Origin: SP197 sp965242595
GTDB taxonomy: Bacteria; Pseudomonadota; Alphaproteobacteria; SP197
Assembly (NCBI GenBank): GCA_965242595.1
Contig: OZ251464.1
Location: 1,488,001-1,552,000, forward strand
Direction of reading: 5' to 3'
Length of the DNA: 64,000 bases
The position numbers were made by a program, and so were the translations under genes. Every line of letters starts with the position of its first letter. Position 1 is the stretch's first letter. The notes beneath the pieces were generated by a model that had not been told where the DNA came from, did no database searches, and saw nothing but the letters and a program-made list of their open reading frames with translations. Below are positions 1 to 8,871 of this stretch, piece after piece.

Positions 1-1
1 G

Positions 2-274
2 AAGCACATGTGGATCCGGCCGCGCCTGGAGATGAAGCCCAGCGAGTTCTTCCGCCGCCAGGGTGCGGTGACCTTCAGCGACGACCCGGTGGCCCTGCGC
101 CTGCTGGATTTCACCGGCGCCGAAGGGCTGCTCTGGGGCAGCGATTATCCCCACGACGAAGGCACCTTTCCCCACAGCCGGGAGGCGATCCGCCGCAGCT
201 TCGCGGGTGTGCCGGAGGCTCTGCGCCGCCGGATCGTCTGCGACAACGCCCGCCGCATCTACGGTTTCGCCTGA
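2..274 (+). CDS. Amidohydrolase-family protein, C-terminal fragment
   Basis: The reading frame is open from the left edge of the window, so only the last 90 or so residues are present. The segment LLWGSDYPH followed by a C-terminal DNARRIYGF is typical of the amidohydrolase_2 (TIM-barrel metal-dependent hydrolase) family. There the Asp of GSDYPH is a late active-site or metal residue, and the N-A-R-R-hydrophobic-Y/F-G ending closes the barrel. The substrate cannot be told from this piece. The ATG at position 8 is internal to the gene and not a credible start. It runs in the same direction as dusA, 56 bases upstream of it. Confidence 0.75.
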   Translation, partial: KHMWIRPRLEMKPSEFFRRQGAVTFSDDPVALRLLDFTGAEGLLWGSDYPHDEGTFPHSREAIRRSFAGVPEALRRRIVCDNARRIYGFA

Positions 275-330
275 TCCGGCCCGATCTGGCCTGATCTGGG
301 ATATGCCGGGGGAGCCGGGCAAGGGTTGCG

Positions 331-1305
331 ATGACGGCGCCGGACCGCAGGCTTTCCGTGGCGCCGATGATGGGCGTGACCGACCGCGACGGGCGCGCCT
401 TTCTGCGCTGCCTGACCGGGCGCACCCTGCTTTACAGCGAGATGATCGTGGCCGAGGCGCTGCTCCACGGCGACCGCCGCCGCCTGCTCGCCTTCGACCG
501 CAACCAGCATCCCATCGCCCTGCAGATCGCCGGCGCCAGGCCGGAACGGCTGGCCGAAGCGGCGCGCATCGCCGAGGGCTGGGGCTATGACGAGGTCAAT
601 CTCAACATTGGCTGCCCCAGCCGGCGGGTGCGCGACGGCCGTTTCGGCGCCTGTCTGATGGCCGAACCCGCCCTGGTGGCGGAATGCGTCCACGCCATCG
701 CCGCCGCCGTTTCGCTGCCGGTCACCGTGAAATGCCGCCTCGGCATCGACGACATGGACGAGGACGAAGCGCTGCCGGCCTTCATCGCCCCCGTGGCGGC
801 GGCCGGCTGCGCGTCGTTCGCCATCCACGCCCGCAAGGCCTGGCTGAAGGGGCTGTCGCCGAAGCAGAACCGGCAGCTGCCGCCGTTGCGCCACGATATC
901 GTCCACGCTGCCAAACGGCGCTGGCCCGAGCTGGAGATCGTCGTCAATGGCGGTATCGGCGATCTGGCCGCCGCCACCGCCCAGCGCGCCTATGTGGACG
1001 GAGCGATGATCGGCCGCGCCGCCTGGCGCACGCCCTATATGCTGGCCGCCGCCGACCGAACCGTCTATGCCTCCCGGCGCGCGGTGCCGACCAGGTGCGA
1101 GGCGGCCGAGGCCTATATCCCCCACATCGAACGCCGCCTGGCCGAAGGCGCCCCGCTGCGGCGTCTGACGCGGCCCATGGCGGGCCTTTACCAGGGCCGG
1201 GCGGGGGCGCGGGCGTGGCGCCGCGCGGTCTGCGGCGAGGCGGCGCGCCCGGGCGCCGGCATCGCCGTGATCAAGCGGGCGCTGCGCCGCGCCGAAGGCG
1301 GCTAG
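331..1305 (+). CDS. dusA: tRNA-dihydrouridine synthase A
   Basis: This 324-residue FMN enzyme reduces specific uridines in the tRNA D-loop to dihydrouridine using NADPH. The N-terminal SVAPMMGVTDRD phosphate/FMN motif, LYSEMIV near residue 35, and NIGCPS at residues 92-97 (Cys95 is the expected catalytic acid) followed by the GxxGxxLM motif are all clear. The late segments VVNGGIGD and VDGAMIGRAA form the FMN phosphate-binding end of the barrel. Length and the TEMxVAxALLxGDR-type opening fit DusA rather than DusB or DusC. The stop codon overlaps the stop of the convergent VOC gene by four bases (CTAG). Confidence 0.93.
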   Translation: MTAPDRRLSVAPMMGVTDRDGRAFLRCLTGRTLLYSEMIVAEALLHGDRRRLLAFDRNQHPIALQIAGARPERLAEAARIAEGWGYDEVNLNIGCPSRRVRDGRFGACLMAEPALVAECVHAIAAAVSLPVTVKCRLGIDDMDEDEALPAFIAPVAAAGCASFAIHARKAWLKGLSPKQNRQLPPLRHDIVHAAKRRWPELEIVVNGGIGDLAAATAQRAYVDGAMIGRAAWRTPYMLAAADRTVYASRRAVPTRCEAAEAYIPHIERRLAEGAPLRRLTRPMAGLYQGRAGARAWRRAVCGEAARPGAGIAVIKRALRRAEGG

Positions 1306-1694
1306 CCTTCCGGTCGGTGGCAGCAGGCCTGCAGCTTGTTGCCGTCCAGGTCGCGCACATAGGCGCCCCAATAATGTTCGTGATAGTGGGGGCGGGGGCC
1401 GGGCGCGCCTTCGTCCTTGCCCCCGGCGGCCAGGGCGGCGGTGTGGAAGGCGGTGACGCCGGCCCGGCTGGGGGCCAGGAAGGCGATATGGGTGCCGTTG
1501 CCGACGCTGGCGCTGCCGCCGTCATGGGGGAGGCAGAGGAAGAAGCTTGCCTTGCCGCCCTCCGGGCCGTAGCCGGCGAAGCCGTGTTCCGGCCTGGTCA
1601 GAAGGCGCCGCAGGCCCAGGGGCGCCAGCGCCGCATCGTAGAAGGCCGTGGCGGCGTCGAGATCGTCGGTTCCTACCGTGACATGGCTGAACAT
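1302..1694 (-). CDS. VOC-superfamily (glyoxalase/bleomycin-resistance fold) protein
   Basis: A 130-residue single-domain protein opening with MFSHVTVGTDDLDAATAFYD, the first beta-alpha-beta unit of the vicinal-oxygen-chelate fold. It ends with YVRDLDGNKLQ, the typical last metal-side strand. His4 and the later His-rich HYHEHYWG are candidate metal ligands. Such small VOC proteins include lactoylglutathione-lyase-like enzymes and antibiotic-binding proteins; the substrate is not predictable here. The start at 1694 has a GGGAGA ribosome site eight bases upstream. The same frame stays open further upstream, but without a better start. Confidence 0.82.
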   Translation of the reverse strand: MFSHVTVGTDDLDAATAFYDAALAPLGLRRLLTRPEHGFAGYGPEGGKASFFLCLPHDGGSASVGNGTHIAFLAPSRAGVTAFHTAALAAGGKDEGAPGPRPHYHEHYWGAYVRDLDGNKLQACCHRPEG

Positions 1695-1770
1695 GGCGCA
1701 TCTCCCTGCGTCTGGAAAAGGGGCCGGAGCATAACGCCCCGGCCCCGGCAACGGCAAAATGCCGGCTGTT

Positions 1771-2856
1771 TCAGGCCCCGTAGAGGAGCTCTTCCCAGCG
1801 TTCGGAGATCCAGTCGCCCTTGTCGACATAGACCTGGTAGTTGGTGACGATCGGATCGATGGTGCTGGAGGCGCGGTTGAACGCCTCGTCGCTGAGGTCT
1901 GGCAACATGTCGCGCGGCAGCACCGGCGCCGTCCACAGATTGTCGGTGATGGCGGTCTGCGCCTGGGGCGAGAGCGACCATTCGATGAACTGCCGACAGG
2001 CATCGGCCTTCTGCGTGCCCTGGAGTATGCACCAGGAGCCGTAGCCGATGAGGCCGCCTTCCTTGGGGAAGGTGGAACGCACCGGGAAACCTTCCTCGGC
2101 CATCACCTGGGTGACGTCGTGGAAGTACTGGCCGCCGGTGAGCTCGCCCGATTGCAGCATGGCCTGGAACTGGCCTTCGTCGCTATACCACAGCCGCACA
2201 TTGTCCTTGAGCTCGGCGGCCTTCTCCATGCACTGCATCAGGCCCTCGTCGCTGGCCATGATCTCGTTGCCGCCGAAAAAGGTTCTGGCGACGATGTCGA
2301 TGATGAAGCTGGCGGAAGCGTCCTTGTACCAACCCAGTTCGCCCTTGAACTTGGGATCCCAGGCATCGGCCCAGGATGTGGGCGCTTCCGGCCAGCGCTC
2401 GGTGTTGGTGACGAGGGTGGTGTACCAGGCCATCACGGGAGCGCCCAGCGGAGCACCGGCCGCGTTGCGCCGGACCAGATAGTCCGGCACTTTGGCCAGG
2501 CCCGGCACGCTGCCGTCCTCAAGAGGGATGAAGATGCCCGGTATCCGGAGCATGTCGGCGACATCGGCGATGGTGATGTCGACGGCGGGAGTTCCGGTCT
2601 TGATGCTGGCCTCCAGGTTCACGAACCATTCGAAGCCGTTTCCCTGCGAGACCGATTCCACGGCGATCCCGCTGGCCTCGGTGAAGGCCGGATAGGCGTG
2701 CTCTTTCAACATATCCTCGAAATAGCCGCCATAGCATGAGACCCGGATCGGGTCGGCTGCCCAGGCGCGGCGCAGAACCGCGGGCGCAGACAGCAGGCTT
2801 GCTGCGGCAACGCTACCCTTCAGGGCGTCGCGCCGCGTGCTTGTGTGCCAAGTCAA
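1771..2856 (-). CDS. Extracellular solute-binding protein, spermidine/putrescine (PotD) type, Tat-exported
   Basis: A 361-residue periplasmic ligand-binding protein. It starts on TTG at 2856 with an AGGAG site nine bases upstream; no ATG lies nearby in frame. The N-terminus STRRDALKG followed by a hydrophobic stretch and APAVLRRAWAADP is a twin-arginine signal, implying folded export. The mature protein opens with IRVSCYGGYFEDML and carries the DITIADVADML and GYGSWCIL segments of the PotD/PotF and thiamine-binding family. No ATPase or permease of the matching transporter type is present nearby. The only transporter in the locus is the LIV-type set at 5.4-10.1 kb. It lies 95 bases downstream of the kinase/phospho-lyase fusion and is probably co-transcribed. 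The ligand is likely an amine or amino compound (inference). Confidence 0.85.
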   Translation of the reverse strand: MTWHTSTRRDALKGSVAAASLLSAPAVLRRAWAADPIRVSCYGGYFEDMLKEHAYPAFTEASGIAVESVSQGNGFEWFVNLEASIKTGTPAVDITIADVADMLRIPGIFIPLEDGSVPGLAKVPDYLVRRNAAGAPLGAPVMAWYTTLVTNTERWPEAPTSWADAWDPKFKGELGWYKDASASFIIDIVARTFFGGNEIMASDEGLMQCMEKAAELKDNVRLWYSDEGQFQAMLQSGELTGGQYFHDVTQVMAEEGFPVRSTFPKEGGLIGYGSWCILQGTQKADACRQFIEWSLSPQAQTAITDNLWTAPVLPRDMLPDLSDEAFNRASSTIDPIVTNYQVYVDKGDWISERWEELLYGA

Positions 2857-2951
2857 TTGGCCTTTCTCCTCTGGTTGTGTCGTTCGACGTGGCAAGTCTG
2901 GGGCGCGGTGGGGACATTTGCAAGCGGTTTGTGCACCCGCCCGGCGGGGCC

Positions 2952-5324
2952 TCACGTCCCGGCCAGCGCCCGGTCCATGGCGGCGATCAGGGTGTCGGCG
3001 TTGGCGCGGCTGAACACCAGGGGCGGGCGAATCTTGAAGACATTGCCGAAGGGGCCTTCGCGACCCACCAGCACGCCCAGCTCTCTCATGCGGTTCATCG
3101 CCGCCACAGTCCGCTCCGGGTCGGGTTCTCTGCCGGCGCGGTCCTTCACCAGCTCGACGCCGACGACGAAGCCGTGGCCGCGCACATCGCCGATGGCGGC
3201 GTGGCGGTCCATCAGTTCCTTCAGCCCCTGTTTGAGATAGGCGCCGGTGGTCGCCGCGTTTTCCATCAGGCCCTCGCGTTCGATCACGTCCAGCACCGCC
3301 AGCCCGGCAGCGCAGGCCGGCGGGTTGCCGCCGAAGGTGCTGAACAGGCCGGTCGCCTTGGCGAAAACATCCAGGATCGCCGGCGTCGTCACCGTGACGC
3401 CCAGCGGAAAGCCATCGCCCACCGGCTTGCCGATGGTGACGATATCGGGCCGCATGGCGTGATACTGGAATCCCCACATGTGGCTTCCCGGGCGGCCGAA
3501 GCCGTATTGCACCTCGTCGGCGATCACCAGGCCGCCGGCCTGGCGCACCTTGGCCGCCACCTGTTTCAGATAGCCCTTCGGCACCTCGGGGATGCCGTTG
3601 GTACAGAACGAAGTATCGACCATCAGGCAGGCGGTGCCCAAGCCGGCCTCGTCCAGTTCGGCGATGGCCCGGTCGGCATCGGCGGCGTATTTGCCGGCCA
3701 GATCCGCCTCGCCCTTGCGCCAGGGGCCGCGATAGGGATCCGGCGCCATCAGGGTGCGGACATGGGAGGTATCGGGCTGGCCGCCGGCGTCCGGCGAAAG
3801 GGCGGCGATGGCTTCGGTCATGCCGTGATAGGCGTGCTCCATCACGATGGCGCCCTTGTTGCCGGTAAGCAGCGTGGCCATGCGCCAGGCGATGTCGTTG
3901 GCCTCGCTGCCGGAGTTCGTCATGACGCTGCGGCGGAGCGGGCCCGGCATGGTGGCATGCAGCCTTTCGGCGTAATCGGCCAGGGCGCGATAGACATAGC
4001 GGGTGTTGGTGCCCAGGGCCGCCGTCTGGCGCCAGATGGCGTTCACCACATGGGGATGGCAATGGCCGACGCTGGCGACATTGTTGTAGGCATCGACGAA
4101 GGCGCGCCCGTTGGCGTCGTAGAGGATGGCGCCCCGCCCGCGTTCCAGATGCAGGGGCCTGTCGTAGAACAGATCGAGATGGCGCCCGAGATGGCGGCGG
4201 CGGCGTTCCAGCTGGTGTGGCAGGTCGTCCGCCTCCGGCGTCGCCACCGTGCCCATGGCGCCCCTGGCTGGAAAGCGCAGAGCGTCGCGGATGCTGTCGC
4301 TGATGGCTTCGGGGCCGATGGCAAGCAGGCTCTCGATCGCCGCCTCGGCATCGTATCCCTCCATGTGGGCCGGCGAGCCGGTGCGGTGGGCGGCACGGTG
4401 GGCGACGATGACGGCAATGACGGCCAGGCGGGCCGTGACCAGATCGAACAGGACATCGACCTCGTCTTCCTGCAAGGGCAGGACCGAATCGAAGCCCGCC
4501 AGCACGTCGATCATGCGCGGCAAGGGATTATCGAAGCCGACCAGGAAGGATTCGATCGCCATCGCCGCCTCGGCCGCGATGGGGCCGTGGATCATGTCTC
4601 CGAAATCGATCGCGCCTGCCACCTCGTCCGGGCGGGCGGGATCGGCCACCAGATTGCCCCGGTTGGCGTCGTTGTGGATGACCTGAGCCCGGAGATGGGG
4701 CCAGCGGGGCAGCGTGACCTGGATGAAGCGGTCCAGCGCCCGTTCCACCACCTTGCGCGCCTCCTTGTCGGCGATATCGCCGCTGTGGCGCCGCAGCCGG
4801 GGCGCCTGCCTGACATCCCAGACCAGGGTGTGCATGGCGTTGGGGTGGAAAAAGCCGGCCAGGGCGCGATCCAGGCGCGCGACGAAGGCCCCGACATGGC
4901 GGCGCAGGCGCGACGTGTGCCCCAGCCGTTCGAGCACGGTGCCCGGCAGCCAGCTCATCAGGCGCACGATGCTGCTGCGCCCGTCCGGTGCAGTGGCCCT
5001 GGCCCAGGGCCGTCGCCGGCCGCGCAGGGGCCGGGTGGGGATCACCTTCGGCACCGGCAGGTCCGGGTCTGTGGTTGCGATGTGCATCAGGGCGGCGGCC
5101 TGGAAATCGGCGACGCCCGGGTCTTCGTCGGGGTGGAAGAATTTCAGCAGCCACTGGCCATCGTCGTTCCACAGGCGGAAATTCTGGTCCCGGTCCGATT
5201 CCAGATAGGAGAGTTCGCCGTCGATGCCGAACAGGCGCCTGGCGATGCTGCGTGCCCGGTCTTCGGGAAAGGCGGGCGTGTCGGTGGTCAGAAATTTGAT
5301 GCCGTCGTCGTGGCTGCTGCGCAT
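2952..5324 (-). CDS. Fused APH-type kinase / AGXT2L-type PLP phospho-lyase
   Basis: A 790-residue two-domain protein. Residues 1 to about 345 form an aminoglycoside-phosphotransferase/hydroxylysine-kinase-like domain: Lys61 in LLKFFHP for ATP, HNDANRGN at 217-224 (catalytic Asp219, Asn224) and the DFG-like DFGDM at 240-244. Residues from about 365 to 790 are a class III PLP enzyme with YNNVASVGHCHPHVV (413-427), NSGSEAND (470-477), the PLP-ring Asp603 in IADEVQYGFGR and Schiff-base Lys633 in TIGKPVGDG. The PLP half resembles human AGXT2L1/AGXT2L2, which are ammoniophospholyases for phosphoethanolamine and 5-phosphohydroxylysine. In that pathway a kinase phosphorylates the hydroxyl, then the lyase removes phosphate and ammonia to leave an aldehyde. 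The true substrate (hydroxylysine, ethanolamine or another amino alcohol) is unproven. It lies 48 bases downstream of the livF-like gene. Confidence 0.88.
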   Translation of the reverse strand: MRSSHDDGIKFLTTDTPAFPEDRARSIARRLFGIDGELSYLESDRDQNFRLWNDDGQWLLKFFHPDEDPGVADFQAAALMHIATTDPDLPVPKVIPTRPLRGRRRPWARATAPDGRSSIVRLMSWLPGTVLERLGHTSRLRRHVGAFVARLDRALAGFFHPNAMHTLVWDVRQAPRLRRHSGDIADKEARKVVERALDRFIQVTLPRWPHLRAQVIHNDANRGNLVADPARPDEVAGAIDFGDMIHGPIAAEAAMAIESFLVGFDNPLPRMIDVLAGFDSVLPLQEDEVDVLFDLVTARLAVIAVIVAHRAAHRTGSPAHMEGYDAEAAIESLLAIGPEAISDSIRDALRFPARGAMGTVATPEADDLPHQLERRRRHLGRHLDLFYDRPLHLERGRGAILYDANGRAFVDAYNNVASVGHCHPHVVNAIWRQTAALGTNTRYVYRALADYAERLHATMPGPLRRSVMTNSGSEANDIAWRMATLLTGNKGAIVMEHAYHGMTEAIAALSPDAGGQPDTSHVRTLMAPDPYRGPWRKGEADLAGKYAADADRAIAELDEAGLGTACLMVDTSFCTNGIPEVPKGYLKQVAAKVRQAGGLVIADEVQYGFGRPGSHMWGFQYHAMRPDIVTIGKPVGDGFPLGVTVTTPAILDVFAKATGLFSTFGGNPPACAAGLAVLDVIEREGLMENAATTGAYLKQGLKELMDRHAAIGDVRGHGFVVGVELVKDRAGREPDPERTVAAMNRMRELGVLVGREGPFGNVFKIRPPLVFSRANADTLIAAMDRALAGT

Positions 5325-5372
5325 TCGTTGCCCCTGCCGTCGTTCGTGGGAGGGCGCGAACCTGCCACGATT

Positions 5373-6197
5373 TCAGCCGCCCAGGAAGAGTCGCCCCACC
5401 TCGGGATCGGCCAGCAGGGCGCGCCCCGGACCCGCCCTGGCGAGGCGGCCCGCGACCAGGACATAGCCGATATCGGCGAACTCCAGCCCCTTTCTGGCGT
5501 TTTGCTCGACCATCAGAATCGTCTTGCCGTCCCGCTTCTGCAGTTCGCCCAGAAGGTCGAAGACCATGGCGATGAAGCGCGGCTCCAGGCCGATGGAGGG
5601 TTCGTCCACCAGCAGCACCTGCGGTTCCATGACCAGGGCGCGGGAGATCTCCAGCAGCCGCCGTTCGCCCCCCGAAAGGGTGCCGGCGCGCTGGCTGCGC
5701 CGTTGGGCAAGGCGGGGATAGCGGTCGAACACCCGCTCTGCCGCTGCCCTGGCGTCTGCCGGGCGGGGCTTGAGAAAGCCGCCCAGCAGCAGGTTCTCCT
5801 CCACGGTCATGGCGGGGAAGACGGAGTTTTCCTGCAGCACATAGGCGATGCCGGCCTGGGCCAGCTTTTCCTGCGGACCCAGCCCGGCGATGTCGCGCCC
5901 CGCCAGGGCGATGCGTCCGGCCATGACGCGGGCGAGGCCGTAGATGGCGTGCAGCACGGTGGATTTACCGGCGCCGTTGGGGCCGATCAGGCACAGCGAC
6001 TGGCCGGGGCCGACGGCGAGATCGAGATCGTGGACGATCTCCATGCGTCCGTAACCGGCCTTCAGGCCGCCGGTCTCGATTGCCGGCACCCCGCCGCCGG
6101 CCAGCGCCAGCAGCTGGGCGCGGGACGGGGGCCGGGCGACCGCTTCGGCGGCCGCCTCCGCCTTGCCGCTGCCGGCGGCCTGGTCGCGCATGCTCAC
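5373..6197 (-). CDS. livF: ABC transporter ATP-binding protein, LivF type
   Basis: One of the two ATPases of a branched-chain-amino-acid-type (HAAT) importer on the cytoplasmic face. Walker A is GPNGAGKST, the signature is LSGGERRLLEISRAL, Walker B is LLVDEPSIGLEP and the switch His region is replaced by LMVEQNA, as is normal for LivF. It carries a 40-residue Ala/Gly-rich N-terminal extension before the conserved AGYGR beta strand. A second Met (residue 3) would serve equally. The start overlaps the end of the LivG-like gene by four bases, so translation is coupled. Substrate cannot be read from an ATPase. Confidence 0.9.
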   Translation of the reverse strand: MSMRDQAAGSGKAEAAAEAVARPPSRAQLLALAGGGVPAIETGGLKAGYGRMEIVHDLDLAVGPGQSLCLIGPNGAGKSTVLHAIYGLARVMAGRIALAGRDIAGLGPQEKLAQAGIAYVLQENSVFPAMTVEENLLLGGFLKPRPADARAAAERVFDRYPRLAQRRSQRAGTLSGGERRLLEISRALVMEPQVLLVDEPSIGLEPRFIAMVFDLLGELQKRDGKTILMVEQNARKGLEFADIGYVLVAGRLARAGPGRALLADPEVGRLFLGG

Positions 6198-6940
6198 GGC
6201 GCGCCGCCCAGATAGGCAGCGACGACCCGGGGGTCGCTGCGGATCTCGTCGGGGCTGCCACTGGCGAGCAGGCGGCCATGGGCCAGGCAGTGGATGCGCC
6301 GGGCCAGGCCCATGACGACGCGCATATTGTGTTCGATGACAAAAAGGGCGATGCCGAACTCGCGGTTGATGCGGGCCAGCCGGTCGATGACGCCATTGAT
6401 GAGCGTGGGGTTGATGCCGGCCGTCGGCTCGTCCAACAGCAGCATGCGCGGGCGTGTCATCAGCGCCATGGCGAGCTCGAGCAGCTTTTGCTGACCGAAG
6501 GACAGCTCACCCGCCGGCAGCAGGCGCTTGTCGTAGAGGCCGCAGAAATCGAGCAGGGCCTCGCCACGCTCGCGGGTGGCGGTGCGGACCGGGCTGAGCA
6601 GGCCGGCGAGGCTGCGCCCGGCGTCGGCATCGGCGATGGCCATGTTCTGCAACGCCGTCATGCGGCCGAAGATATGGGTCTGCTGGAAGGTGCGCACCAG
6701 GCCCAGCCGCGCGATCCTGGCGGTGCCGAGGCGGGTGATCTCGCGCCCCTCGAAGACGATGGAGCCGCTGTCCACCGGATGCCGTCCGGCCACCGAATCG
6801 AACAGCGTGGTCTTGCCCGAACCGTTGGGGCCGATCAGCCCGGTGATGGTGGCTGGCGCTATCTCCAGGGTGAGGTTGCGGTTGGCGGCGACGCCACCGA
6901 AACTTTTGCAGACGGCGCGGATGGCCAGCTGGGCCTTCAC
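6194..6940 (-). CDS. livG: ABC transporter ATP-binding protein, LivG type
   Basis: A 248-residue ATPase paired with LivF. It has Walker A GPNGSGKTT, a LivG-typical RTFQQTHIFGRMT Q-loop region, signature LSFGQQKLLELAMAL, Walker B LLLDEPTAGINP and the switch VIEHNM. GTG at 6940 is chosen because AGGAGG sits four bases upstream and it overlaps the stop of the LivM-like gene in a GTGA arrangement. The open frame extends several kilobases upstream only as an out-of-frame shadow of the neighbouring genes. Role: powering uptake through the LivHM permease pair. Confidence 0.92.
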   Translation of the reverse strand: MKAQLAIRAVCKSFGGVAANRNLTLEIAPATITGLIGPNGSGKTTLFDSVAGRHPVDSGSIVFEGREITRLGTARIARLGLVRTFQQTHIFGRMTALQNMAIADADAGRSLAGLLSPVRTATRERGEALLDFCGLYDKRLLPAGELSFGQQKLLELAMALMTRPRMLLLDEPTAGINPTLINGVIDRLARINREFGIALFVIEHNMRVVMGLARRIHCLAHGRLLASGSPDEIRSDPRVVAAYLGGAP

Positions 6941-7905
6941 GGCGCCTCCTTCAGCCTGTGGCCGAAGCGTTCCGGCCAGCGCTGCCTGGCCCAGCCGGCG
7001 ATGCCCTGCGGGAAGAACACCACGATGGCGACCACGATGAGCCCCAGCGCCACCCGCTGCCAGCCCAGGACATAAGTCCACAACACCTCCTGGGCGACAT
7101 GAAAGAGGAAGGCGCCCAGCACCGGCCCCCACAGCGTGCCCTTGCCGCCCAGGATGGCCATCAGCACCATCCAGACGCCGAAGGTGGCACCGGCGAAGGC
7201 GGTATCGCGTGGATCGATGAAGCCCAGCATGTTGCCGGCAGCCCCACCTGCCAGACCCAGAAACGCCGCCGCCAGCATCCAGGCGGCGATTTTGCAGGCG
7301 CCGGTGCGCAGGCCCAGGGCCTCGGCCTTGTCCTCGTTGTCGCGGATGGCGTTCAGCGCGAGGCCGAAGCGGGTGCGGTAGATGGCCGCCAGGACGAGCA
7401 GGGCCAGGGCGGCCAGCGTCATGAAGAGATAGGCGAAGAACAGATATTGCGTGGCTGGGGGGCCGGGGAAGAGCGGCGGCGACATGCCGGAACCGGCGCC
7501 GAGATAAGGCCAGCCGGCGGCGATTTCGCCAGCGGCGATGCCGAGGCCCAGGGTGGCGATGGCGAAGTAATGGCCGCGCATGGCGAGGATCATGGCGCCC
7601 AGGATGGCGGCGGCGGCGACGGCGAGGAAGGCGGCCAGCACCATGCCGGCAGCGAGGGCAGGGAAATAGGGGAGCGCGGCGTCGCGCTGCAGGACGGCCG
7701 AGGCATACATGCCGATGCCGAAGAAGAGGATGTTGCCGAAGCTGTTGTAGCCGGTCTGTCCGCCCAGAATGTCCCAGGTGAGCGCGAACAGCACCATCAG
7801 CCACAGCATGGCGAACTGGGCCCGGAACTCGGGCAGGAGCAGCGGCGCCGCCACGCCCGCCGCGGCGATGGCGGCGATGAGCGCGATCCGGCTCGAACGC
7901 TTCAC
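6937..7905 (-). CDS. livM: ABC transporter permease, LivM type
   Basis: A 322-residue polytopic inner-membrane protein with a basic N-terminus, then hydrophobic helices and the family motif region GGQTGYNSFGNILFFGIGMY (LivM typically has G-x-x-S-L-G-x-x-x-F-x-x-G-A-Y). The later EDKAEALGLRTGACKIAAW is the cytoplasmic EAA-like coupling loop contacting the ATPases. It lies six bases downstream of the LivH-like gene and overlaps the LivG start, all in one operon reading right to left. Confidence 0.9.
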   Translation of the reverse strand: MKRSSRIALIAAIAAAGVAAPLLLPEFRAQFAMLWLMVLFALTWDILGGQTGYNSFGNILFFGIGMYASAVLQRDAALPYFPALAAGMVLAAFLAVAAAAILGAMILAMRGHYFAIATLGLGIAAGEIAAGWPYLGAGSGMSPPLFPGPPATQYLFFAYLFMTLAALALLVLAAIYRTRFGLALNAIRDNEDKAEALGLRTGACKIAAWMLAAAFLGLAGGAAGNMLGFIDPRDTAFAGATFGVWMVLMAILGGKGTLWGPVLGAFLFHVAQEVLWTYVLGWQRVALGLIVVAIVVFFPQGIAGWARQRWPERFGHRLKEAP

Positions 7906-7911
7906 CTGGCC

Positions 7912-8814
7912 TCACATCAGGCGCTTGCGCTGGCGGGCCAGCCAGGCGTTGCGCAGCACCAGGATGACGACCAGAAGGCAGAAGACGAAAGCGGTCTGGA
8001 ACTGGGCGCCGAGGACGAAGGCGGCCAGGTTTTCGGCGCTGCCCAGCCCCAGCCCCGCCAGGACCACCCCGGGCAGGTTGCCCAGCCCGGCGACCACGAC
8101 GATCATGAACGAGCGCACCGTGTAGGGCAGGCCGATATAGGGGTGGACCGAATAGGCCATGACCACGAGGGCGCCTGCCGCCCCGCACAGCGCCGCGTTG
8201 ATGCCGTAGGTGGCCGCGAACACCCGGTCGGTGTCGATCCCCAGCACGCGGGCCGCCCGCGGGTTCTGGGCCGTGGCGCGAATGGCCTGGCCCAGGCGGC
8301 TTTTCTTGAGAAACAGGAAAAGCGCGCCCCCCAACGCCACCGCTCCGGCGAAGGCCAGCAGCTTGACCTGGCCGACGGTGACCTGCCCATCGGCCAGAAA
8401 CCAGGTGCCGAGGCCCGATTGCACGGTTCTGACATCGCCGCCCCAGATCTGATTCATGAGCTGCTGGAACAGGATCGAAAGCCCGAAGGTGGCGAGCAGC
8501 GAGATGAACATGTCGCCTTCGGCGACGCGGCGGATGGCGGCATAGTGGAGCAGGATGCCGACTGCGAACAGCACCGCCGCCGCCACCGGCACGCCCAGAA
8601 ACGGACTCGCCCCCCACGAGGCGAGCTGGAAGGCGATGAAGCCGCCCAGCATCACGAACTCGCCCTGGACGATGTTGACGACATTCATCACCCCCCAGAC
8701 CAGCGCCATGCCATAGGCGGCGATCGCGAACAGCGCCCCGAACATCAGCCCGTCCAGCAGCACCTGTGCCAGCAGGGTGGGGGCATCGAGCAGCAGCTGG
8801 ATGTTGTCGAGCAT
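7912..8814 (-). CDS. livH: ABC transporter permease, LivH type
   Basis: A 300-residue inner-membrane permease. The segment GLMFGALFAIAAYGMALVWG followed by MNVVNIVQGEFVMLGGF is the LivH hallmark (NxxHGxxxMLGA-like). The loop GQAIRATAQNPRAARVLGID is the coupling helix region. Multiple hydrophobic helices span the rest. It follows the LIV-type binding-protein gene by 57 bases and precedes the LivM-like gene by six bases. Confidence 0.9.
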   Translation of the reverse strand: MLDNIQLLLDAPTLLAQVLLDGLMFGALFAIAAYGMALVWGVMNVVNIVQGEFVMLGGFIAFQLASWGASPFLGVPVAAAVLFAVGILLHYAAIRRVAEGDMFISLLATFGLSILFQQLMNQIWGGDVRTVQSGLGTWFLADGQVTVGQVKLLAFAGAVALGGALFLFLKKSRLGQAIRATAQNPRAARVLGIDTDRVFAATYGINAALCGAAGALVVMAYSVHPYIGLPYTVRSFMIVVVAGLGNLPGVVLAGLGLGSAENLAAFVLGAQFQTAFVFCLLVVILVLRNAWLARQRKRLM

Positions 8815-8871
8815 GGCCTTGCCAGCAGGGCAGCGCCCGGCGCGGGCCGGCTGTCCCCGGCGGCGGGGCGC

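Noticed and set aside
2736..6215. A 1159-codon plus-strand open frame
   Set aside because: It is antisense to the kinase/phospho-lyase and livF genes, has Gln/His/Gly-rich composition and no family motifs.
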